From JAERML01 sp035687895 (lineage in GTDB: Bacteria; Bacteroidota; Ignavibacteria; UBA10030; UBA6906): a stretch of 14,990 bases of DNA. Position numbers and translations under genes: made by a program. Positions 7,151 through 14,029 of the stretch are shown here, piece by piece (positions within the stretch are counted from its first letter, which is position 1; each line of letters begins with the position of its first letter). The notes under the pieces are model-generated. The model did no database searches. It was not told the origin of the DNA and saw only the letters and a program-made list of their open reading frames with translations. The stretch is taken from contig DASRUE010000301.1 in the NCBI GenBank assembly GCA_035687895.1, positions 1 to 14,990 of the forward strand, written 5' to 3'.

Positions 7151-7981
7151 ATGGAGAACGGAGTGCAAAGCAAGTTAAGAGTCGTCGCTTTACTTTTCTT
7201 CGTTGCCGCCACACATTACCCTGCCGATGCTCAGGAGGCACCTGCGCCCATCGAGTTTTTTCCAGGGTCGAAAGTCTTTCCGCTCTTCACCGCTGACGGG
7301 CTTTCACACCAGTTTTCCGTTTCACGTGTTACTGACAATCGCGACTGGATTGCTGCCATTGGGGGATCCATTCCTCTCGCAGAACTCCGCCTGCCAGCAA
7401 TGACAATGCAGGGGAGTGTGGCGGTCACGATCTTCAACAGGCTGATCAAGACCCCGGGGCACCTGACCGTTTACACGATCGACTACAAGGTTGACATTCC
7501 AATAGATTTCCGCTTTTCAGAGCTCGCTTTGCGCGTGGCGGCAGGACACATAAGCAGTCACTTTGCCGACGACGCAATTGAACTTCTCGGTAAGAAATCG
7601 ATTCAGCATGTGAACGACTATGTGACGCTCGCCGCTGCGTATGACCTTGCGGCAATTCACGGCTATGTCTACGCCGGATGCAACTACAGTTACAGCACCG
7701 TGCCAATCCCGAACAGGCCCTGGCTCTTCCAGGTGGGCGCTGAGTTCGCCAACGTGGGTCTTTTCAACGAAGTTTCAATGTATGGCGCCGTTGACGTCAA
7801 GGTCAAGGAGGAAGTCGGATGGGGAAGCACACGCAGTTTTCAACTGGGCTTCAAGTTATTCCAGCGCCACAACTATGGACTGCGTCTCGCGTACACTCTT
7901 CGCATGGGATACGAGGACCGGGGGCAATTCTATTTAAGCCAGGAAACGCGCAACCTCCTTTCAGCGTATATTGATTTCTGA
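7151..7981 (+). CDS. Exported DUF1207-like protein, probable outer-membrane barrel
   Basis: A 276-residue protein with a signal peptide (hydrophobic LRVVALLFFVAA, cleavage probably after the AQ at 27-28). The mature start, FFPGSKVFPLFTADGLSHQFSVS, followed by DWIAAIGGSIPLAELR, resembles the opening of DUF1207 proteins (PxxxLFPPLLADPREPxFSVS). The rest alternates short amphipathic strands and ends in an aromatic residue (AYIDF), as outer-membrane barrels do. A GTG at 7163 is an attractive alternative start: it has GGAG six bases upstream (7153-7156) and gives a tighter signal peptide (MQSKLRVV). The ATG at 7151 lacks a clear ribosome-binding site. It follows the second GT9 gene by 35 bases with no terminator and precedes the DUF2279 gene by 6 bases. 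Function is unknown; the context suggests an envelope role. Confidence 0.6.
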   Translation: MENGVQSKLRVVALLFFVAATHYPADAQEAPAPIEFFPGSKVFPLFTADGLSHQFSVSRVTDNRDWIAAIGGSIPLAELRLPAMTMQGSVAVTIFNRLIKTPGHLTVYTIDYKVDIPIDFRFSELALRVAAGHISSHFADDAIELLGKKSIQHVNDYVTLAAAYDLAAIHGYVYAGCNYSYSTVPIPNRPWLFQVGAEFANVGLFNEVSMYGAVDVKVKEEVGWGSTRSFQLGFKLFQRHNYGLRLAYTLRMGYEDRGQFYLSQETRNLLSAYIDF

Positions 7982-7987
7982 GAGCTC

Positions 7988-8851
7988 ATGATGAAAAAGG
8001 TCCTCACCATCTTACTCGTTCTCTGTGTCTCACAGGGGCTCTTTGCCCAGGACTCATTGAGCGTTACCGATGGCTTCCGGCTAAAGCCTGAGTTTAACGG
8101 ACGAAAGATTGCGTCAACTGTTGCGATTGGCGGTCTTCTGACCACTTCATTAATCTGGTCATATGACACGTGGTGGAGAGATGCCGGAAGGGAGTTTAAC
8201 TTCAAGACAGAGAACTGGTTGAACAACTACGCGCACGGACTGGACAAAATCGGTCACCTCTATACATCATATTTCTACTTCAACCTATTTCGGAACATCA
8301 TGCTCTGGGGAGGCTATCAGCGCTCTAAGGCCGACTGGTGGGCGGCAGGAGCCGCGTCGTTCTTTGCTCTTGCGATTGAGGTTGGCGATGGAGTGTCGCC
8401 GCAATACGGTTTTGATTATCAGGATATTATCTTTAACTTCACCGGTGTAGCATACGGATGGACACAAACGCAGATACCGTTTCTGCAGCACTTTAATCTC
8501 AAGTGGAGTTATGTTCCCAACGATGGATACAAGCTCCCTGTTCGCTTTACCGACGATTATGATGCACACACCTACTGGCTCACCTGCAACATCGACAAGT
8601 TGCTGCCAGCATCGGTAGAGCCATACTGGCCTGACTTCCTGCAGATTGCGCTTGGAGTGAGCGTTGATGACCGTCTTACGAAGAGAGAACTTGCAATCGG
8701 TCTCGATCTGAACATTGAGGCATTGTTTCCGACTGAGAACGAAGACTGGCTTCTGTTTGAGAAGACAGTGAACAAATTTCACTTCCCTGCACCGGCGATC
8801 AAATTTACTGAACAGAAATCGCCGAGGTATTACCTCTTGCATCGGAACTAG
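7988..8851 (+). CDS. DUF2279 family exported protein (YfiM-like)
   Basis: A 287-residue protein with a signal peptide (MMKKVLTILLVLCVSQGLFA, cut before Gln21). It shows the DUF2279 landmarks in order: a WW plus EFNF/NW segment (62-78), D86-K-x-x-G-H90 (LDKIGH), the hydrophobic EVGDGVSPQYGFDYQDIIFNFTG stretch (131-153) with Glu131, Asp134 and Asp146, and DYDAHTYWLTCNI near 190. These polar residues lie in helices predicted to be membrane-embedded. The family is common in Bacteroidota and its biochemical role is not established. The tandem ATG codons at 7988 and 7991 could both serve as starts; GAGAG overlapping the upstream stop is a plausible ribosome-binding site. This is the last gene before the bidirectional terminator. 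Confidence 0.78.
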   Translation: MMKKVLTILLVLCVSQGLFAQDSLSVTDGFRLKPEFNGRKIASTVAIGGLLTTSLIWSYDTWWRDAGREFNFKTENWLNNYAHGLDKIGHLYTSYFYFNLFRNIMLWGGYQRSKADWWAAGAASFFALAIEVGDGVSPQYGFDYQDIIFNFTGVAYGWTQTQIPFLQHFNLKWSYVPNDGYKLPVRFTDDYDAHTYWLTCNIDKLLPASVEPYWPDFLQIALGVSVDDRLTKRELAIGLDLNIEALFPTENEDWLLFEKTVNKFHFPAPAIKFTEQKSPRYYLLHRN

Positions 8852-8881
8852 GGTCGCGCGGATGGCTGCATGTAACACAAA

Positions 8882-8910
8882 AGGCTGATCTCACGATCAG
8901 CCTCTTGTTT
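8882..8910. terminator. Bidirectional Rho-independent terminator between convergent operons
   Basis: AGGCTGATC (8882-8890) pairs perfectly with GATCAGCCT (8895-8903) around the loop TCAC. On the + strand the stem is followed by CTTGTTTT. On the - strand it is followed by TTTTGTG. It therefore has a T-rich tail in both directions and lies in the 80-base gap between the DUF2279 gene and the convergent thioredoxin-like gene. Confidence 0.9.
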
Positions 8911-8931
8911 TGAACATCCTGTTTGCAAGTA

Positions 8932-9426
8932 CTAGCGTTTTGACTTGAGATAATCCTGGAACTTGGTCGTCTTATAGTGGTCTTCTGCTATGAAGGAGAG
9001 AACCCCCTTGAACTTTTCCGCGTCTGCATAGCCGGGGTATACTGTAATTGGCTCGCCATTCGGCTGCAGAAAGATGATGCTAGGATAGCCAGTGACACCA
9101 AAGGCGCCGGCAAGATCCTGCTGAGTGTACGTTTCGCCCCTGTAATTGACTTTGGAAGACGACTCTGCATCTAACTTGACCACTATGTAGTGCTTGTTGA
9201 GGTATGCCCTAATCCCTCCGTCTCCGTAGGTCTCCTTATCCATTTTCTTGCACCAGCCGCACCAGTCTGTGTAGACGTCCACCAACACCTTTTTGTTTAT
9301 CTTCTTTGCATTCGCAAGGCCGTCATTGAAGGACATCCAGGTCAGAGCCGATTTGTCACCTGCGTATCCATTGCACGCATATGTGAGAGCGAAAGAGATG
9401 ATCAGAACATATCTGATGGACTGCAT
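8932..9426 (-). CDS. Exported thioredoxin-like protein, CGWC active site
   Basis: A 164-residue thioredoxin-fold protein. Residues 1-23 are a signal peptide (IRYVLIISFALTYA). The redox pair is Cys56-Gly-Trp-Cys59 in TDWCGWCKKMD, and the cis-proline is Pro115 in TGYPSIIF. Both sit where thioredoxin_7/DsbD-gamma-like domains have them. LVDVYTDWCGWCKKMDKETY is typical of periplasmic thiol-disulfide proteins rather than cytoplasmic thioredoxin. It should act in the periplasm as a disulfide reductase or isomerase. AAGG lies seven bases before the ATG. It is the last gene of the five-gene - strand operon, eight bases after the PorV-like gene, which hints at a role in folding of the surface proteins encoded upstream; this is inference. 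A Cys18 near the cleavage site does not sit in a convincing lipobox. Confidence 0.87.
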   Translation of the reverse strand: MQSIRYVLIISFALTYACNGYAGDKSALTWMSFNDGLANAKKINKKVLVDVYTDWCGWCKKMDKETYGDGGIRAYLNKHYIVVKLDAESSSKVNYRGETYTQQDLAGAFGVTGYPSIIFLQPNGEPITVYPGYADAEKFKGVLSFIAEDHYKTTKFQDYLKSKR

Positions 9427-9434
9427 CGTAAGCC

Positions 9435-10370
9435 TTACAAGTTGAGCGACAGAGAGATCGTGTGCGTACTCCCGAGGTCTCCCGAAAGAGGGACATACGC
9501 ATAGTCGAGACTCAGCAAGCCGTAGCTCACACCGAGTCCTGTGGTCAGACCTCGACCTTCCGAACCAAATTGATAGCCAATTCGCCCGGCAATCGTTCGA
9601 CTGAAAAAGAACTCACCGCCGACATTCACGTACGATATCCCTTCGGGGAAGACATTGAGGTAATCTGCAGCAACGGCTACGATGGCATCGAGATTGGAGA
9701 GATCGAATGAATATGCCGGTCCGATCCGGAGAAGAGAGGGGAGCGTGGTCTTCTCGTCGCGTAAGGAACTCATGGCCCCGAGGTTTGCGAGCGTGAGTCC
9801 GACGGTCAGGTTTTCCATGGAGGTTCGGTACTGCGCGCCGAGATCTATACCGATGCCGGACGCCTCGTCAACAAGGATCTTCTCGAACAGGAATTTCCCC
9901 GTGATTCCCACGGTGAGTTCATCGGAAAAAGCCCGCGCATAGGTTGCACCGACGGCGTAATTCCGGGCAGTGAAAGTCGCTTCTGGTGCGCCGGGTCGCG
10001 TGCGTACTTCGATGTCGGCAACGGTCGTAGAATTGACGGAAAGTCCGATGGCATCCGACTCACTCAGATTCACAGTGGCGCCGAGAAAGTCCATCCGCGT
10101 ATCCTGGATCCATTCTTTGTGCATAACCATTATTTGCGATGTCCGATCAGCAAGCGGTGGAAGAAGGATGCCTGCCGGGTTGTAGAATGTGGCTGCAGCA
10201 CCGGATGCGTGAGCGCTCATAGCCTCTCCCATTGCGACCCCACGGCCCGAGATGCCAAGCTTCAGGAATGAAAGACCGGATTTCCCTGCCTGAGCCAATG
10301 CAGCCGTGTGAAGTATGAAGCTGGTTGTAAGCAGTGACAAGGCGAGCAAGAATGGGCGGTTGCGTATCAT
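9435..10370 (-). CDS. PorV/PorQ-like outer-membrane barrel protein (second of a tandem pair)
   Basis: A protein of 311 residues from ATG 10370. The frame opens 12 bases earlier at a TTG (10382) that overlaps the upstream stop, but the ATG gives a cleaner signal peptide (RPFLLALSLLTTSFIL, cut near ALAQ) and has GAGAAAG upstream. The mature protein starts SGLSFLKLGISGRGVAMGEAMSA, followed by GAAATFYNPAGI, the signature of PorV/PorQ (UPF0164/FadL-like) barrels: a G-x-R-x-x-A/G-M-G-x-A run followed by YNPA. It continues in amphipathic strands to a C-terminal SLSLNL. PorV carries T9SS cargo to the attachment complex and PorQ is a related T9SS factor; which, if either, this corresponds to cannot be decided. 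It has a paralogue immediately upstream and a sorting-domain protein one gene further. Confidence 0.85.
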   Translation of the reverse strand: MIRNRPFLLALSLLTTSFILHTAALAQAGKSGLSFLKLGISGRGVAMGEAMSAHASGAAATFYNPAGILLPPLADRTSQIMVMHKEWIQDTRMDFLGATVNLSESDAIGLSVNSTTVADIEVRTRPGAPEATFTARNYAVGATYARAFSDELTVGITGKFLFEKILVDEASGIGIDLGAQYRTSMENLTVGLTLANLGAMSSLRDEKTTLPSLLRIGPAYSFDLSNLDAIVAVAADYLNVFPEGISYVNVGGEFFFSRTIAGRIGYQFGSEGRGLTTGLGVSYGLLSLDYAYVPLSGDLGSTHTISLSLNL

Positions 10371-10378
10371 TTTCTTTC

Positions 10379-11371
10379 TCAAAAGATGACGGAGAGAGAG
10401 ACAATGTGTGTGGGCGAGGGAGAGAATGCCTCGAGAACAAAAGTGTAGTGGAGTGCCGGTGTCCAGTTGCCGAAATCCTGTCGCGCGCTGAACCCGAAGC
10501 TCGGCTTGACACCATTTCCTTTTTCCTTCAAGTTAATCCGGTCCAGCCCGGCGCGTAGAGAAATCTCCGGGATCAAAGGAAGCTCAACACCAACACGCCC
10601 GATGAGCGTCTTCTGATCACTGAGTTCGAGGTCTGCGGCGATCACAGCGTTCGTATCGCCCGTACCAAACAGGTCGGGGAGCTTGTACGCCGCGCCGAGC
10701 GTGTAAAGCATGGGGAACTTCTCCTTAGTTGTATTACCACTCTGACCGTACAACTCGGACGTATCCCATTGGTACTTTGAGTTGATGTCCCGGATAGTTG
10801 CAGCAAGGGTGAGCGCATCGCTGACCGGCATGAGGAGACCGACATCGATGCCCACGGTGGTGGTGGAAACATCGGTATAGAGATGATAATAGAGAAGTTT
10901 GATGGTGATGCCGATCGTAAAACCGGATTGGAATCGGTTGGCGAAACTCATGAAGATCAGATTTTCAGAGGTCTTGAGAGGTCCCGTCCGTTCGCCATCG
11001 GAATCCCTTCCATCGATGTCGCTGACCCCTGCGTTGATGATACCCGCGGAAAGCCCCGCGCGAGGAGCAAGAGGTTGTGCGTAACTGATGAAGTTGAGGT
11101 GACGGTCGAGAGAGAGGATCCCGAACGAGGCCGAAATGTTTCTGTACGCTGCCCAAGGCGAGAGCGCGGGATTGTAGTATCCCACAACATCTCCCGTGGT
11201 GACAGCAGTGAGCGCATTCCCCATCCCGATGCCGCGTGCCCCAAACCCGAGTCTACTGAATGAACCCGGTCGTCCACCAAGTTGAGCAAAGCATGTGGTT
11301 GATATACCGATCAGGAGAAGCATGAACGAGATCCGAATTCGAAGGACTTTGATCATTCCGCGGGTCGCCAT
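10379..11371 (-). CDS. PorV/PorQ-like outer-membrane barrel protein (first of a tandem pair)
   Basis: A 330-residue paralogue of the neighbouring barrel. The signal peptide is ISFMLLLIGISTTCFA. The mature start carries FSRLGFGARGIGMGNALTA and VVGYYNPAL, the same PorV/PorQ-type hallmark seen in the next gene. Amphipathic strands follow and the chain ends in IVSLSVIF. Outside the hallmark the two proteins differ considerably, so this is an old duplication rather than a recent one. ATG 11371 lies one base after the stop of the sorting-domain gene. A second ATG at 11356 would shorten the N-terminus by five residues and still leave a full signal peptide. A role in handling the T9SS cargo encoded just upstream is inferred from position and family. 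Confidence 0.84.
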   Translation of the reverse strand: MATRGMIKVLRIRISFMLLLIGISTTCFAQLGGRPGSFSRLGFGARGIGMGNALTAVTTGDVVGYYNPALSPWAAYRNISASFGILSLDRHLNFISYAQPLAPRAGLSAGIINAGVSDIDGRDSDGERTGPLKTSENLIFMSFANRFQSGFTIGITIKLLYYHLYTDVSTTTVGIDVGLLMPVSDALTLAATIRDINSKYQWDTSELYGQSGNTTKEKFPMLYTLGAAYKLPDLFGTGDTNAVIAADLELSDQKTLIGRVGVELPLIPEISLRAGLDRINLKEKGNGVKPSFGFSARQDFGNWTPALHYTFVLEAFSPSPTHIVSLSVIF

Positions 11372-11372
11372 G

Positions 11373-12920
11373 CTATTGGAGAACCATCACCTTTCCCCAC
11401 ACAGGATCGCCGTTGTTCACAACCACCCGGTAGAAATACACGCCGTTGGAGACCTGCCGTTGCTGATCATCCTTGCCATCCCATAGTTCGTCATGTTCGA
11501 AGGCCCCAGAGCGTTGGGCGTCCTTGATGACAGTGCGGACGCGGTTCATACCAAAGTCAAATACTTCGAGAGTGACGGATGCTGCAGATCCTCCTGTGCT
11601 GTAGTGAATCCGTGCATACTCATCATCGGGAGAAAAAGGGTTGGGATACGCGTACGAGGCAGACGTGTTTCCAACGGGTTGGTAGGCTCGTTGGATTTCC
11701 CATGTTTGTCCGAATGGGTTCGCTGCGTTATCCAGTGTTTTGACGAGTCCGCCCCCTGTTCCGCAGTATACAGTATCGCCAACCACACCCACGGCAAAAA
11801 ACGAACTCGTGGTAAGCAACTGTCCCGTCTTGCTGTCGATAATAGTTCCGGACCTAATCCACGAATTGCCACCGTTGTCCGTTCGGTACACCCCCTCATC
11901 AGTTGCAACGTATGCAATTGAGTCTTTGAAAGCGAAATCGTATGCTCGAACCCCATGAAGGAAGTTACGCCAGATGCGGCCGCCATCATCTGTGTAACAG
12001 ATGCCAAACTCCTCACTCGGATCCAGGTCCGCCTTCCAGTTTGTGCACCAGAGTCGGTACGTCGAGTCGAGTTGTTGTCCTTTGATAGCAATGACCCAGT
12101 TGCCGAGTATGGACGACTGTTGATTCAGGGTATTGTATTTCGCCCACCTCACGCCACCATCTGTCGACTTGTTGACGCCACCAGCAGAACCTGCCCAAAC
12201 GGTCGAGTCATTCTGAACGAAAACGGAGAAGAGGAGGAAATTGTTGTCGAGTCTGGGGTCGATCAGGTAACCCGTAAGATCGTCCTCCGGCGCGATAGAG
12301 CTACGGGCCCCGGAAGGAAGAACAATGCGCTGCCAGGACTGCCCGAGGTTGGTGGATTTCCGAAGCCCGCTGGACCAACTGGCAATCCAGACCGTCGAGT
12401 CGGAAAAAGCTGCGTCGAACGTGACATTCTGTTCGGGGACGACGATAGGAATGAAGCGGATGGTGTTTGTCCCGTAAGTCACGAGGCTGTCGTTTCTCCC
12501 GTCGAGCGTCTGCGGGAGTTGCAGCCAAGTGGAGCCGTTGTCGGTGGAGTAGGTATATCCGGTGCCAGTTTGAACAGCCTGGCCATCGACGTCTTTGGAG
12601 AAACCGGTGGAAGTCCAAGCAGTATCACCATGAACGGAAACAGAGAAAATTCCTCTGCTTGCAAACTGGGGGACTGACCGAAAGCTCTCCCAGGAAGCGC
12701 CACCGTTGCCAGACCGGGCAAGTCCCTTTCCTGTACCTATCCAGACGGATTGTCCTCTTGTTGCTATGTGAGAAACGGAATTGCTGGGAGGAAGGGAGGA
12801 GGTCGATCCTTGTGCTGATTGTAGCAATGGTGACTCAAGGTATGGAGCCTGGGCTGAAGCTGAAATCGGTCGACCAAGCAAGGCGACGCCGAGAATAATC
12901 AGGGTACGTGGCTTGGACAT
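11373..12920 (-). CDS. T9SS cargo: BNR/Asp-box beta-propeller with type A sorting domain
   Basis: A 515-residue secreted protein. Signal peptide 1-24 ends in ASAQ. The body (about 45-410) is a propeller with at least five Asp-box motifs of the S/T-x-D/N-x-G-x-S/T-W type: SGNGGASW, STDNGSTW, STNLGQSW, STDGGVRW, TDDGGRIW and TDNGGNSW (the fourth and fifth have R-W and I-W at the end). Such repeats occur in sialidases and in YCF48-like proteins, but there is no sialidase FRIP motif or arginine triad that I can see, so an enzymatic role is unsupported. Residues about 423-515 (YAYPNPFSP through WGKVMVLQ) are a FlgD-like/T9SS type A sorting domain with NGVYFYRVVV. This is the probable cargo of the operon. 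The start lies 3 bases after the stop of the lipoprotein gene. Confidence 0.88.
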   Translation of the reverse strand: MSKPRTLIILGVALLGRPISASAQAPYLESPLLQSAQGSTSSLPPSNSVSHIATRGQSVWIGTGKGLARSGNGGASWESFRSVPQFASRGIFSVSVHGDTAWTSTGFSKDVDGQAVQTGTGYTYSTDNGSTWLQLPQTLDGRNDSLVTYGTNTIRFIPIVVPEQNVTFDAAFSDSTVWIASWSSGLRKSTNLGQSWQRIVLPSGARSSIAPEDDLTGYLIDPRLDNNFLLFSVFVQNDSTVWAGSAGGVNKSTDGGVRWAKYNTLNQQSSILGNWVIAIKGQQLDSTYRLWCTNWKADLDPSEEFGICYTDDGGRIWRNFLHGVRAYDFAFKDSIAYVATDEGVYRTDNGGNSWIRSGTIIDSKTGQLLTTSSFFAVGVVGDTVYCGTGGGLVKTLDNAANPFGQTWEIQRAYQPVGNTSASYAYPNPFSPDDEYARIHYSTGGSAASVTLEVFDFGMNRVRTVIKDAQRSGAFEHDELWDGKDDQQRQVSNGVYFYRVVVNNGDPVWGKVMVLQ

Positions 12921-12923
12921 GAT

Positions 12924-13784
12924 CTATTGGACGGTTAGGTAGTGAAGAAGTGTTGCACTAGTATCGCGACCATCCCATGCCTGGAACGCGAATCGGTTTG
13001 TGCGACGGACTGTCGGACCATCCACGAGGGGAATGAGGACTGAGTATTCGCCATCACCAGCCAAGGTATCACCGCTTGGTTGGAAGAAAGGCGGTCCCAC
13101 AGGCTCCGTCCCCCCATCATCTTTCAAAAAGAATCTGACATCTGGAGTTGATGAGTCAAGACTGCGGAAAAAGACTTCCCTTACATCGGCCAAGCCGTCC
13201 GAGTCTGCCGCACTTATGGTTATGTGAACCAGAAGGCCTCCGCCTACGGGTACGATCACCGTATCCGGGGCGTCAAGATTTGCCAGAGCGGGAGCCGAGT
13301 TGTTTCTTAAGGCAAAAAACGAGACCTCCATCGCGTTGCTCTGTAATCCTTGGCTGTCCTCAGCGAAGACTCGGATGCGGTAACGTCCGGCTTGAGGTCT
13401 TGTGAGCTCAAAAGGAAGCGTGCCTGAATAAATGCTATCGTTCGAAGTGAGGTCGGGCGAGAGCCCGTCATCGTGAAGGTCAATCTGTTTGAATGGGGAC
13501 GACGCGGATGGCCGGAGCGCTTCGGCAACTACTCTGGCAATGTTACCTGTGCCGTCGGGATTGGAGATTCGAGCGGTCACCACCGTGGCGACAGAATAAT
13601 TCCCGTTGACCGGGGTGAGGGTATCCACGTTGATAGCGGACGGGCCCACTTGAACCGATGTCACGAAGGGCGGGGTTCCTTTGACGTCGACCGGGGCCAA
13701 GTTGTTGCTTTCGCAGCCTATGATAGCGGCTGCAAACAAGGTGAACCACGAAACAGCTTGGGGTATCTGTGGAAATCTGTTCAT
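12924..13784 (-). CDS. Predicted lipoprotein with two Ig-like repeats
   Basis: A 286-residue protein with a lipoprotein signal peptide: IIGC (21-24) is a good lipobox, so Cys24 should be lipidated. The mature part holds two related units, about 38-158 and 170-286. Both contain a D-x-D-G or P-D-G turn, an x-x-DDG element (LHDDGLSP at 103-110, LKDDGGTE at 220-227), then a D/N-rich D-x-x-Y-S element (SNDSIYSG, GDGEYSVL) and a closing strand with aromatic residues and Asp (VFAEDSQG, FQAWDGRD). The Asp spacing resembles calcium-binding Ig-like or choice-of-anchor modules; no catalytic motif is seen. AGAGG lies just before the ATG. It is the first gene of the operon and is probably the lipid-anchored surface partner of the Asp-box protein encoded next. 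No specific function is claimed. Confidence 0.75.
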   Translation of the reverse strand: MNRFPQIPQAVSWFTLFAAAIIGCESNNLAPVDVKGTPPFVTSVQVGPSAINVDTLTPVNGNYSVATVVTARISNPDGTGNIARVVAEALRPSASSPFKQIDLHDDGLSPDLTSNDSIYSGTLPFELTRPQAGRYRIRVFAEDSQGLQSNAMEVSFFALRNNSAPALANLDAPDTVIVPVGGGLLVHITISAADSDGLADVREVFFRSLDSSTPDVRFFLKDDGGTEPVGPPFFQPSGDTLAGDGEYSVLIPLVDGPTVRRTNRFAFQAWDGRDTSATLLHYLTVQ

Positions 13785-13984
13785 GGCCTCTGGAGCAACA
13801 AAAAACCGGGTCTCAATTTTGCCATCGCCGGATGGGTCATTGGGGCTCGGTGAACTATGGATTGGGATGGCCTCCTCCTCTCACGTGGGGTACGTATCTG
13901 CCTGTAATTCTAATGACGTACCAACTCTCCGATGGACGACCGATCCTTTCTCTATTTAAGAGTGTATCAAGACCAAAACTAGTT

Positions 13985-14015
13985 CAAAACTAAGAAAAGT
14001 GGGCACGAAAGTCAA
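13985..14015 (-). promoter_or_regulatory. Promoter candidate for the T9SS surface operon, with tandem TAGTTTTG boxes
   Basis: Read on the - strand, TTGACT (14010-14015) and TAGTTT (13987-13992) are separated by 17 bases. The second element extends to TAGTTTTG (13985-13992), which also matches the Bacteroidota -7 consensus TAnnTTTG. An identical TAGTTTTG sits 11 bases further downstream (13974-13981). Transcription would begin near 13980, giving a leader of about 195 bases before the lipoprotein ATG. I see no confident riboswitch or strong hairpin in that leader. Confidence 0.5.
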
Positions 14016-14029
14016 GGACACAGATGTTG

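Noticed and set aside
8285..8878. A 197-codon open frame antisense to the DUF2279 gene
   Set aside because: DUF2279 landmarks on the + strand are convincing, and the antisense frame starts at the terminator stem.
9428..9438. Palindrome GTAAG-C-CTTAC at the PorV-like/thioredoxin junction
   Set aside because: It overlaps a stop codon and a ribosome-binding site, is short, and has no T-rich tail, so it is not a terminator.
11546..12091. A 181-codon open frame on the - strand in a second frame inside the Asp-box propeller gene
   Set aside because: It overlaps the propeller and sorting domain, both of which show clear motifs in their own frame; no separate start signals.
11373..12920. Asp-box propeller as a sialidase
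   Set aside because: Asp boxes alone are structural. The FRIP motif, catalytic Tyr/Glu pair and arginine triad of sialidases are not seen.
13785..13980. Possible riboswitch in the leader of the T9SS operon, including a GGCGATGG-like segment reminiscent of the fluoride motif
   Set aside because: The pairing partners and the conserved second half of that motif are absent, and no strong hairpin could be drawn by eye.
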